Assembly (NCBI GenBank): GCA_017543165.1
Contig: JAFYGL010000325.1
Location: 1 to 8,094, forward strand
Length of the DNA stretch: 8,094 bases
Reading direction: 5' to 3'
From: Victivallales bacterium
GTDB lineage: Bacteria > Verrucomicrobiota > Lentisphaeria > Oligosphaerales > Oligosphaeraceae
Part shown: piece after piece, positions 1 through 6,204 of the stretch
How positions within the stretch are numbered: the stretch's first letter is position 1
Layout: each line of letters begins with the position of its first letter
Made by a program: the position numbers and the translations under genes
Notes under the pieces: generated by a model
Seen by the model: the letters and a program-made list of their open reading frames with translations, nothing else
The model's database searches: none
What the model was told of the DNA's origin: nothing

Positions 1-1
1 C

Positions 2-1240
2 AAGATTCTCACCTACGGCGACTTCATGCCAGAGGCGCGCCGCTTCACATCCGCACTGCTCCAGGTATGGGGCGAAGGCGACAGGAACGGCCGCGTGTTT
101 GAATTCCCGAAGTGCGACTTCCACGTGTCCCAGGAGACCTTTGACGATCCAGAGCAGTACAAGATATATCTTGAGGCATGCGAACTTTCCTCCAAAAACG
201 GCTCCACCTACTTCATCTTCGACCGTGACGAGGTCACACTCTCGGCATGCTGCCGCCTGCGCACCACCATTGACGACAACCGCATGCTGGCGCACCCCGA
301 ATCAATGCGTTTCTGCGGCTTCCAGAACGTGACCATCAACATCCCACAGGCCGCATACCGCGCCTCCCGCAATGGCAAGGCAACATTGGAAGGCCTGCTG
401 GAGGAAATTGACAAGACCATGGACCTGGCGGTGGATGCGCACTTGCAGAAGCGCGCCAAGATCCGCGAGATGATGTCAGGCCCTGGCACTCCTCTCTGGC
501 AGATTGGCAAGAAGGCATGCGACGGGCGCCCATACGTGGAACTGGACAAGGTGACGCACATCATCGGCCTTATCGGCGTGAACGACGCCATCAACTTCCT
601 CATCGGCAAGGAAATGCACGAATCTGAAGAGGCCTTCAACATGGCCCTGCGCGTGGTGTCCCACATGTATCTGCGCTGCAAGGAATACACCAAGAAATAC
701 AACCTGAAGTTCACGCTTGAGGAATCGCCTGCGGAATCCGCGGCTCGCCGCCTGGCGAAGACGGACCTGGTCTTCTTCAGGGAAGAGGCCTCCAAAGTTG
801 TGAAGGGCGACAACGAGGATGTGGCATACTACACCAACTCCATCCACCTGTCAGCGGATGCGCCGATATGCCTGGTGGAGCGCATAGAGAAGCAGTCCAT
901 GTTCCACAGCGTCATTGAATCAGGCGCCATCATCCACGCCTTCATCGGCGAGGAGAAGCCAGAGCCAATGGCGATTGCGGAACTTATACGCAATGTTTTC
1001 AACAGGACCCAGTCCGCGCAGGTGACACTGTCGCCTGAGTTCACATACTGCAACCACTGCGGTTACCAGACACGCGGCCTGCTGGAGACCTGCCCAGAAT
1101 GCGGCTCCAACGAAGTCGTGGGCGAAACCCGCGTGGTGGGCTATTTCAGCAAGATACAGAACTGGAACAAGTCCAAGCGCTATGGAGAACTGGTGGCTCG
1201 CCAGCGCGGCATGTACCGCGTCTGCACTTGCGAGGACTAA
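2..1240 (+). CDS. nrdD: Anaerobic (class III) ribonucleoside-triphosphate reductase, C-terminal part (5' end outside window)
   Basis: NrdD reduces ribonucleoside triphosphates to deoxyribonucleotides under anaerobic conditions with a glycyl radical. The frame is open from base 2, ahead of the first ATG at 26, so this is the C-terminal part of a longer protein. Visible landmarks: a Cys-Cys-Arg motif (Cys codons 248-253), matching the region of the active-site thiyl cysteine; a four-cysteine zinc site, C-x2-C-x10-C-x2-C (codons at 1049, 1058, 1091, 1100); and the glycyl radical loop RVVGY, with the radical Gly at 1139-1141, followed by a conserved-looking tail with NWNKSK. The last residues are CTCED, giving a C-terminal CxC pair (codons 1223 and 1229). 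The activase gene nrdG is not in the window. A CxxC redoxin gene lies 88 nt downstream, which suggests a redoxin-dependent subtype rather than the formate-dependent one; that is inference. The family call is firm. Confidence 0.95.
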   Translation, partial: KILTYGDFMPEARRFTSALLQVWGEGDRNGRVFEFPKCDFHVSQETFDDPEQYKIYLEACELSSKNGSTYFIFDRDEVTLSACCRLRTTIDDNRMLAHPESMRFCGFQNVTINIPQAAYRASRNGKATLEGLLEEIDKTMDLAVDAHLQKRAKIREMMSGPGTPLWQIGKKACDGRPYVELDKVTHIIGLIGVNDAINFLIGKEMHESEEAFNMALRVVSHMYLRCKEYTKKYNLKFTLEESPAESAARRLAKTDLVFFREEASKVVKGDNEDVAYYTNSIHLSADAPICLVERIEKQSMFHSVIESGAIIHAFIGEEKPEPMAIAELIRNVFNRTQSAQVTLSPEFTYCNHCGYQTRGLLETCPECGSNEVVGETRVVGYFSKIQNWNKSKRYGELVARQRGMYRVCTCED

Positions 1241-1250
1241 CTCGATAAGA

Positions 1251-1290
1251 CCGAGACGGCCTTGCCGCTACCAGGCAAGGCCGATTTCGG
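1251..1290 (+). terminator. Hairpin after nrdD (possible terminator or processing site)
   Basis: A perfect 9-bp stem, GGCCTTGCC at 1258-1266 and GGCAAGGCC at 1274-1282, closes a 7-nt loop. An outer CCGA (1251-1254)/TCGG (1287-1290) pairing can extend it across an internal loop. No run of T follows, only GATTTCGG, so it is not a classic Rho-independent terminator. It could stabilise the nrdD mRNA 3' end, cause partial termination, or be a processing site. The stem is clear from sequence; its role is inferred. Confidence 0.55.
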
Positions 1291-1293
1291 CCC

Positions 1294-1302
1294 TGCTACA
1301 AT
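1294..1302 (+). promoter_or_regulatory. Possible extended -10 promoter before the redoxin gene
   Basis: TGCTACAAT fits an extended -10 element (TG-n-TACAAT). It lies just after the nrdD hairpin and 26 nt before the redoxin start codon. No convincing -35 box is seen at the usual distance, though extended -10 promoters can work without one. It may give the redoxin and following genes expression independent of nrdD. Weak, motif-only evidence. Confidence 0.3.
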
Positions 1303-1313
1303 CTGTTTATTTC

Positions 1314-1320
1314 AAAGAGG
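1314..1320 (+). promoter_or_regulatory. Ribosome binding site of the redoxin gene
   Basis: AAAGAGG ends 8 nt before the ATG at 1329, a normal Shine-Dalgarno spacing. It supports the chosen start. Confidence 0.7.
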
Positions 1321-1328
1321 CATAGACA

Positions 1329-1733
1329 ATGAGCAACAATCCAATGCTGGTACATGTTTTTGGCAAAAAGACCTGCGCAAAATGCGCAATGCTCAATAAA
1401 AGACTGGACGAACTGCTGACAAAGGATGAATACAAGGGACGTTTCGTAAAGGTTTACAATGACCTGGAAACAGAGGACGGCCTGGTGAACTTCTGCCTGG
1501 CGCAGTGCCTTAACCCCAACCGCGTGCCTGGCATGGTGGTGGCGCGTGTGGATGAAAACGGCAAGTCGGAATACATCCCCAACCCCGATCCAGAGGCCGT
1601 GGACCCAGTCTGCAAGCGTTCAAGGCTGTATAACTATCTTGGCATACAGACCGACTATTCAACCGAGGGCAAGGGCATCATCACACCCCAGATGATACAG
1701 TCCATACTGGACAAGGCACTGACCTTGGCATAA
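1329..1733 (+). CDS. Small thioredoxin/glutaredoxin-fold protein (CxxC), probable NrdD redox partner
   Basis: This 134-residue protein opens with a beta strand (LVHVFG) followed by the redox motif C16-A-K-C19 at the start of a helix, the usual thioredoxin-fold placement. A Val-Pro at residue 66-67, before a strand (GMVVARV), fits the cis-proline loop that faces the CxxC. Extra cysteines lie at 56, 60 and 95. The C-terminal 40 residues (about 95-134) extend beyond a minimal glutaredoxin and resemble nothing I can name. No signal peptide is seen, so it is probably cytoplasmic. Its place right after nrdD suggests it carries electrons to the reductase: some class III enzymes use thioredoxin or a NrdH/glutaredoxin-like protein in place of formate. 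That role is inferred from context. It could instead be a general redoxin. The downstream gene begins 6 nt after the stop, so the two are probably co-transcribed. Confidence 0.75.
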   Translation: MSNNPMLVHVFGKKTCAKCAMLNKRLDELLTKDEYKGRFVKVYNDLETEDGLVNFCLAQCLNPNRVPGMVVARVDENGKSEYIPNPDPEAVDPVCKRSRLYNYLGIQTDYSTEGKGIITPQMIQSILDKALTLA

Positions 1734-1739
1734 TCCTCC

Positions 1740-2492
1740 ATGGAAAGCAACGACATAATCGAGCAGCTTTCCTCGGATGACGAAGTGCTGGCGAGCCTGG
1801 CCATGAAGGACCTGCTCGCCAGGCAAGATGTGGGCGACATAATAGCCGCATACATGGATGCGCCAGACCCGAATCTGAGGCGGCGCATCCACCAGTTGTC
1901 AACCATAAATGAAAGACGGCTGAGAATCAACGTGGATTTCAAGGAGGCACTGCTGGACAACCGCAGCAGCTTCTGGGAACTGGCCGTTGCAATCAACTGC
2001 ATTATCGACCGCCAGACCTCGCCAATGCAGATCAACACGGTGATGGAGCGCTATGTGGCGCAGCCAATGGAGGTGGTAAAGAGCATCACCGCATTCGCTA
2101 AGTTGATGTCGGACACAGGCCTCCACACCGAGAATGTGCCATTGCACTGCCTTACGGACTTCCTGGTAAACGACGTGATGCTCAACAACTACGGCGACGA
2201 ATGCGGCGTGGCTCTTGTGGCGCAGAGACTGGGGGCGATCTATGGCTGGCCCCTTGTGATTGGCTTCTACAGGAACGCCCTTGCCCTGAGGGACAGGATG
2301 TTCAATGTGCTCCTGCCTAACGAATGGGGCGTGACACATGCGCTGACAAAGGAATTCCTGCCGTTGGACAAGCATTCCTTCGCCATTTACTATCTGGGGC
2401 AGATGAGGAACGCCGCCACCGTGGACCAGCTGCCTATTCTCATGACAAAGCTGAGCTATCTGATACACACGGCAATCGTCTTGAAAAAGTGA
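1740..2492 (+). CDS. Uncharacterised helical protein, possible HEAT-like / SirB1-like
   Basis: I do not firmly recognise this 250-residue protein. It is predicted soluble, with no signal peptide or membrane segment. The first ~70 residues (acidic LSSDDEVLASLAMKDLL, then a segment with DAPDPNLRRRI) look like a HEAT-like helical pair. The middle (about 140-195), with a run of Leu, Asn and Tyr-Gly-Asp followed by RLGAIYGWPLVIGFYRNAL, loosely recalls the layout of SirB1-type proteins, where a helical N-terminus precedes a transglutaminase-like fold (RR.G.P..L). The match is by eye, and the usual family signatures are not plainly present, so it is a hypothesis only. The ATG lies 6 nt after the redoxin stop with no strong Shine-Dalgarno, which fits translational coupling. 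It ends in TGA 3 nt before the next gene, in the same reading frame. Its function, and any link to nucleotide reduction, are unknown. Confidence 0.7.
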   Translation: MESNDIIEQLSSDDEVLASLAMKDLLARQDVGDIIAAYMDAPDPNLRRRIHQLSTINERRLRINVDFKEALLDNRSSFWELAVAINCIIDRQTSPMQINTVMERYVAQPMEVVKSITAFAKLMSDTGLHTENVPLHCLTDFLVNDVMLNNYGDECGVALVAQRLGAIYGWPLVIGFYRNALALRDRMFNVLLPNEWGVTHALTKEFLPLDKHSFAIYYLGQMRNAATVDQLPILMTKLSYLIHTAIVLKK

Positions 2493-2495
2493 TTT

Positions 2496-3197
2496 ATGGC
2501 TGGTAAGATTGGAATCATCAACATCGCCTCCCACAGAGAGACTTTTGAAAACTACGTGCATGCCGTCGAGGCGGCTGGAGGCCAGGCGGAAGAACTGGTT
2601 CCAAGCGCAGAACGGGACGAAGTGCAGCGCCAGGCCGACAGTTGCGACGCATTCATTTTCATAGGCGGGCCAGACTTCAGCCCAGAACGCTACGGAGGCA
2701 TTCCACACCCCGCAATCAAGAACCTGCTGGACGATGTGAAGGAGGAATACTGCTTCGCATTGTCCAAGGCCGTTGTATTTGAAAGAAAGAAGCCCTTTCT
2801 ATGAATATGCCTGGGCTGCCAGCTGCTGAACATCATCTACGGCGGCACTTTATATGAAGATTTGCATAGCCAGGTGCCAGGCGCATATTGGCACGCCCGT
2901 CACCCTGGCTTCCCCAAACTGGAAAACATGCACAGGGTGGCATTTACGGAAAACAGCCCGCTGAAGGAACTGTTCGGCTGCGAATGGCTCTGCGTAAACA
3001 GCTCCCACCACCAGTCTATACGCAAGGTGGGAAATGGGCTGACCATAGGCGCGAGGGCGGACGACGGCATCATCGAGGCCGTGTACGGCCCCGACATGGA
3101 ACACCACTTCGTGCTGGGCCTGCAATGGCATCCCGAACGCCTGCATGACAAGGTCTTTGGCCACGCAAAGGTGTTTGAACGCCTGGTAAACTTGTGA
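2496..3197 (+). pseudogene. Class I glutamine amidotransferase-like (peptidase C26 / PuuD-type), interrupted by in-frame UGA
   Basis: Read through one stop, this frame encodes 233 residues, close to the usual ~240-250 of gamma-glutamyl-GABA hydrolase-type amidotransferases, which hydrolyse gamma-glutamyl bonds with a Cys-His-Glu triad. Family features are present on both sides of the stop: an N-terminal strand (KIGIINIASHRE), FIFIGGPDFSPERYGG (residues 65-80), the nucleophile elbow ICLGCQLLN with catalytic Cys at codon 2808-2810, YGGTLYEDL, VNSSHHQSI, and QWHPE with His 3129-3131 and Glu 3135-3137. The TGA at 2802-2804 (codon 103) replaces the glycine normally found before Ile-Cys (L-G-I-C), one base from GGA. 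No frameshift or other lesion is seen. Translation ending there gives a 102-residue fragment without any catalytic residue. It is most likely a recent nonsense mutation or a sequencing error; readthrough is possible. The true end is the TGA at 3195, followed by a terminator. The substrate is unknown. Confidence 0.85.
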
Positions 3198-3209
3198 TTG
3201 CGCAGTTGG

Positions 3210-3236
3210 GGCGTCCATGTGGGCGCCGTTTTTTTT
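3210..3236 (+). terminator. Rho-independent terminator of the + strand gene block
   Basis: GGCGTCC (3210-3216) and GGGCGCC (3221-3227) form a 7-bp stem with one G-T wobble and an ATGT tetraloop. One G and then eight T (3229-3236) follow. It begins 12 nt after the amidotransferase stop and is the end of the rightward operon. The stem belongs to a 28-bp sequence found four times in this intergenic region, so a repeat copy appears to serve as terminator. Confidence 0.9.
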
Positions 3237-3261
3237 GCGTTGGCGCGGTCGTGGCGTCCAT

Positions 3262-3284
3262 GTGGGCGCCGAGGCGGCGCCCAC
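3262..3284. repeat. Perfect 9-bp hairpin, left copy
   Basis: GTGGGCGCC (3262-3270) and GGCGCCCAC (3276-3284) pair perfectly around a 5-nt loop (GAGGC). It is matched by the hairpin at 3432-3454, in which one G-C pair is changed to A-T on both arms. No T run follows, so it is not a standard terminator. Confidence 0.8.
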
Positions 3285-3285
3285 T

Positions 3286-3371
3286 CAGGTTGGCCAAGTT
3301 TCTGAGCGCGGCTCCAGGCATATCCACTCAGGTTGGCCAACTTTCTGGGCGCGGCTCCAGGCATATCCATT
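3286..3371. repeat. Tandem 43-bp direct repeat, two full copies
   Basis: Copies at 3286-3328 and 3329-3371 differ at three positions. Each starts with CAGGTTGGCCAA and contains GGCTCCAGGCATATCCA. A third unit from 3372 keeps only the first part, where it forms the perfect 16-bp palindrome CAGGTTGGCCAACCTG (3372-3387). Confidence 0.85.
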
Positions 3372-3431
3372 CAGGTTGGCCAACCTGCGCTGTTATCCAA
3401 CAGACGAAGCCATACAACTTGGCCAACTTGA

Positions 3432-3454
3432 GTGAGCGCCGCTTCGGCGCTCAC
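3432..3454. repeat. Perfect 9-bp hairpin, right copy
   Basis: GTGAGCGCC (3432-3440) and GGCGCTCAC (3446-3454) pair perfectly around GCTTC. It is the inverted counterpart of 3262-3284 and lies downstream of the helicase stop on the minus strand, where it could help block read-through of the convergent transcript. Confidence 0.8.
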
Positions 3455-3525
3455 ATGGACGCCAAAACCGCGCTTTCTGTGGCCACGACCGCGCTCACAT
3501 GGACGCTACAACCGCGCCAATATCA

Positions 3526-5565
3526 TTATTTTTTTGTCTTGAAGCGGGCCAGGAGCATTTCCATATTCGCCATTCCCTGTTCCTTTGAGACGCTTTGGCT
3601 GCTGCCGACTTGCTCTGGCGTCTTGTAGTCTATGTTTTCGTCTGGTATCTCGTTCAGGAAGCGGGACAGTTTCTTGCAGCAGTAGGCATTCATTATCTTG
3701 CGGTGCGTGGTGTAGGTGAAGAAGAGCCTTTCCCTTGCGCGTGTCATGGCGACATAGCAAAGGCGGCGTTCCTCCGCCTCGTTGCCTTCGTCCAGCGCCA
3801 TCTGGTGCGGGAAAAGCCCCTGTTCGAATCCCATGATGAAGACGGTGGGGAATTCCAGCCCCTTCGAGGCGTGGACAGTCATGAGATTCACGGCGTTCTC
3901 GTTTTCCTCGCCGTCCTTCTTGCCCTGCTTGTTTTCCTGAAGCATGATTTCCTGGAGGAAGTTGGCAATGGTGCCTCTGTTATGGTGCGTCTGGTCGTAT
4001 TCATCCAGCGAACTGAGGAATTCCTCTATGTTTTCCTTGCACATGATGGCATTGCTTCTGGGGCGGTACATGTTCGGCAGTTTCTCGATGTAGTGCAAAT
4101 CATCCACCAGCCGTTTGACGCGCAGATAGATTGCGCCTGGCTTGTCCGCCCCCTGGGAGCAACGCCTGAATGCCTCCGCAAAACTTGCGATTGACTGCTT
4201 GTTTTCAGGCGAGCAGTCCTTGAGGAAGTCATTGTCCGAGAGCAGTTCCAGCAATGGCTGGTGTGTAATGACTGCCAGTTTGTCCAGTCGTCCCAGTGTC
4301 GCGTCTCCAATGCCTCTTGGCGGCACGTTCACGATGCGGCGGAATGCCATGTCGTTCTGTGGATTAGCGGCCAGTTCCATCATGCTGATCAAATCCAGTA
4401 TTTCCTTGCGCTCGTAGAAGGATTCCGAGCCGCGTGTCAAGAATGGCACATTCATGGAGCGCAGCGTCTTCTCCAGCACACGGGCAAGACTGGTGGTGCG
4501 ATACAGCACGGCAAAGTCCCGCCAGGCGTATTTTCTATCCAGCAGTGTGCCCTTGCAGGCGAGATTGCGTATTGTGGTGGCGATGAACTGCGCCTCCTTG
4601 TGCTCATCCTCGCAACGCACGCCAACTGGCTTCTCGCCCTCCCCGTTGGAGGACCACAAGTTCTTCACGCGGCGCTGGCTGTTGTGTGCAATCACGCAAT
4701 TCGCCGCCCTGAGTATGCTGTTTGTGGAGCGGTAGTTCTGCTCCAGGAAAATAACTTTCGCGCCTGGGAAATAACTCTCGAACTGCAGGATGTTCTCCTG
4801 GTTTGCGCCGCGCCAGCCATAGATGGACTGGTCATCGTCCCCCACTGCGCAAACATTGCGCCTCTCGCCAGCCAGTTTCACCGCCAGTTCCAGCTGCACG
4901 TGGTTGGTGTCCTGGTACTCGTCTATCATGAGGAAGCGGTACAGATTCTGGTATGAGGCAAGCAAATCTGGGCAGGTTTCCCAAAGTTCCACGGTGCGGC
5001 ACAGCAAGTCGTCGAAATCCATCATGTTCATGTATTTCAGGCGTTCCTGGTAGCGTGCGTACACGGAGCCGATGACGGTGGCGTTTGGCATGTTGGAATC
5101 ATAGACCTGCTGGGGGCTGAGCATGTTGGCCTTTGCCATGCCGATGTCCGCAAGCCATGCAGTGGGGTCTATGCCGCTGTTGGCAAGATTCAGTTCATTG
5201 GCGATCTCCCGCAGAAGGCCGTGCCTGTACCCGTCCGTAGCCAAGGTGAAATTCTTTGTGAATCCGATTTTATCGGCATGGCGCCTCAATATGGAAGAGC
5301 AGAGGGAGTGGAATGTGCATACCGTTGGCAGTTCCTCGGGATTCACATCGGGCAATGCGGCAATGCGCTCCTGCATTTCCTTCGCCGCCTTGTTGGTGAA
5401 TGTGACCGCCAGTATGGAGGAGGCGGGGATGCCATGCTCCAGCATGTTTCCCGTGCGCTGGACGATGACACGTGTTTTCCCAGTGCCAGCGCCCGCAAGT
5501 ATCAGAAGCGCACCGTCAATGGTATCTACGGCTTCCTGCTGTTGTGGATTCAGTTTAAAACTCAT
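3526..5565 (-). CDS. ATP-dependent DNA helicase, Rep/UvrD/PcrA family (SF1A, 3'-5')
   Basis: A 679-residue superfamily 1A helicase that unwinds DNA with ATP, acting in replication restart or repair. Motifs in order: Q-motif region LNPQQQEAV (5-13), Walker A GAGTGKT (25-31), motif Ia AVTFTNKAAKEM (53-64), motif II DEYQD (215-219), motif III GDDDQSIYGWRGA (242-254), motif IV QNYRS (276-280), motif V VNLMTVHASKGLEF (559-572) and motif VI RRLCYVAMTRARERL (602-616). The family looks complete. DEYQDTN, GDDDQSIY, the near-equal length (E. coli Rep has 673) and a short basic tail point to a Rep-like member more than UvrD, but Rep, PcrA and UvrD are hard to separate by eye. The ATG overlaps the acyltransferase stop (ATGA), with AAGGA just upstream as ribosome site, so it is translationally coupled to an envelope operon. 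It converges on the amidotransferase gene. Confidence 0.95.
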   Translation of the reverse strand: MSFKLNPQQQEAVDTIDGALLILAGAGTGKTRVIVQRTGNMLEHGIPASSILAVTFTNKAAKEMQERIAALPDVNPEELPTVCTFHSLCSSILRRHADKIGFTKNFTLATDGYRHGLLREIANELNLANSGIDPTAWLADIGMAKANMLSPQQVYDSNMPNATVIGSVYARYQERLKYMNMMDFDDLLCRTVELWETCPDLLASYQNLYRFLMIDEYQDTNHVQLELAVKLAGERRNVCAVGDDDQSIYGWRGANQENILQFESYFPGAKVIFLEQNYRSTNSILRAANCVIAHNSQRRVKNLWSSNGEGEKPVGVRCEDEHKEAQFIATTIRNLACKGTLLDRKYAWRDFAVLYRTTSLARVLEKTLRSMNVPFLTRGSESFYERKEILDLISMMELAANPQNDMAFRRIVNVPPRGIGDATLGRLDKLAVITHQPLLELLSDNDFLKDCSPENKQSIASFAEAFRRCSQGADKPGAIYLRVKRLVDDLHYIEKLPNMYRPRSNAIMCKENIEEFLSSLDEYDQTHHNRGTIANFLQEIMLQENKQGKKDGEENENAVNLMTVHASKGLEFPTVFIMGFEQGLFPHQMALDEGNEAEERRLCYVAMTRARERLFFTYTTHRKIMNAYCCKKLSRFLNEIPDENIDYKTPEQVGSSQSVSKEQGMANMEMLLARFKTKK

Positions 5566-6203
5566 TTGTCCTTGGTCACATTCTTCATTGCATCGGCAAG
5601 CATTTCAAGCGCCTTTTCCCTAGGCGTGTCCTTGGGGATGAAAATTTGGTCGCCGAACAGAATCTCCACCTTGGAAAATGGACGCGGTATCTGCAAGCGG
5701 TCCCAGCTTTTCAGCTGCCAATAGGAACTGCAGTTAATCGACAATGGCACTATCGGAATGCCATGTTTCATGGCGAGAACGCTTGCTCCTGAGTGAGGTT
5801 CATACCTGGGTCCCCGGGGACCATCCACGGTGATTATAGGCGACAGACCGCGCCCAATGGCATCCGACAACTCATGCAAGGCATGCAAGGCGCCTTTGGA
5901 TGACGAGCCACGCACGGGTTCCACACCAAATTCCCTGACCAGCCCAGCGATGTACTCGCCGTCCCTGGAATTGCTGATTAACGTGGTGACATACTTGGAT
6001 AGCTTGCTTGGCAACAGCACTGGCAGCGAAATAAACCTGTTATGCCACACGGCGAAAACAACCACTTTCTTCCCTTCAAGATATGCCTCGGAATTTACGC
6101 AACGCAGCCGTATTGTCTTGGCATATATCCGCAATATCCAGGCAATCAGCCATAGCAGTGGCCTTGGTAAATTTTTAATTTTCTTAAACGAGAACAATCT
6201 CAT
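5562..6203 (-). CDS. DUF374 lysophospholipid acyltransferase-family protein
   Basis: This 213-residue protein carries the signature blocks of the DUF374 family (related to LPLAT acyltransferases): a hydrophobic N-terminal helix (about 14-28) likely to hold it at the inner membrane, VWHNRF with the catalytic-type His54, SNSRDGE (77-83), VRGSSSKGA (97-105), TVDGPRGPRYE (125-135) and GIPIVPLSI (148-156). Family members are thought to transfer acyl groups to lipid A or other glycolipids; the exact substrate is not known from sequence. The length is normal. The ATG follows the upstream O-antigen ligase-like stop by one base, and AAGAAG in the last codons of that gene serves as its ribosome site. 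Its TGA stop overlaps the helicase start. The context with a ligase/polymerase-type protein supports a role in surface polysaccharide or lipopolysaccharide assembly. Confidence 0.88.
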   Translation of the reverse strand: MRLFSFKKIKNLPRPLLWLIAWILRIYAKTIRLRCVNSEAYLEGKKVVVFAVWHNRFISLPVLLPSKLSKYVTTLISNSRDGEYIAGLVREFGVEPVRGSSSKGALHALHELSDAIGRGLSPIITVDGPRGPRYEPHSGASVLAMKHGIPIVPLSINCSSYWQLKSWDRLQIPRPFSKVEILFGDQIFIPKDTPREKALEMLADAMKNVTKDK

Positions 6204-6204
6204 T

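Larger units (their letters stand above)
3200..3517. repeat. Symmetric intergenic repeat element with 43-bp periodicity
   Basis: This fills the 328-bp gap between convergent genes; I see no credible gene in it. (a) Four related 28-bp copies: 3200-3227 and 3243-3270 (+), 3446-3473 and 3490-3517 (-), all pointing inward and sharing GCGTCCATGTG. (b) A 58-bp inverted repeat, 3243-3300 against 3416-3473, with no gaps and six mismatches. (c) Four TTGGCCAA palindromes starting at 3290, 3333, 3376 and 3419, exactly 43 bp apart. (d) A 43-bp direct repeat, 3286-3328 and 3329-3371, with three mismatches. The inverted repeats and the palindromes share one centre, near 3358. The 43-bp period is not a multiple of three, which argues against a coding origin. 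It could be a dispersed palindromic repeat (REP/BIME-like), a bidirectional terminator region, or a multi-site protein target. Confidence 0.85.

Noticed and set aside
208..847. Long minus-strand frames inside nrdD
   Set aside because: They are shadows of the nrdD codon pattern, low-complexity in composition, with no domain.
1899..2708. 269-codon minus-strand frame opposite the unknown gene and the amidotransferase
   Set aside because: Its sequence is rich in His and Val as in antisense shadows and it spans two genes that are better supported on the plus strand.
2802..2804. Selenocysteine at the in-frame UGA
   Set aside because: The position is Gly in the family, not Cys; the catalytic Cys is still present two codons later, and I see no convincing SECIS-like hairpin right after the codon (only a 4-bp stem).
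2790..2862. Frameshift or internal restart after the UGA
   Set aside because: Both halves are in the same frame, so no shift is needed; the ATG at 2807 is out of frame, and a later restart would lack the catalytic cysteine.
3286..3426. CRISPR array
   Set aside because: The repeats are directly adjacent with no variable spacers between constant repeats, there are too few units, and no cas genes are present.
3194..3628. Open frames through the repeat region (about 70-160 codons on both strands)
   Set aside because: They are made of the 43-bp and palindromic repeats, whose period is not a multiple of three, run into the helicase gene, and have no ribosome site or recognisable domain.
4261..4956. 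Plus-strand frame inside the helicase gene
   Set aside because: The minus-strand frame shows all helicase motifs; the plus-strand frame has no known features.
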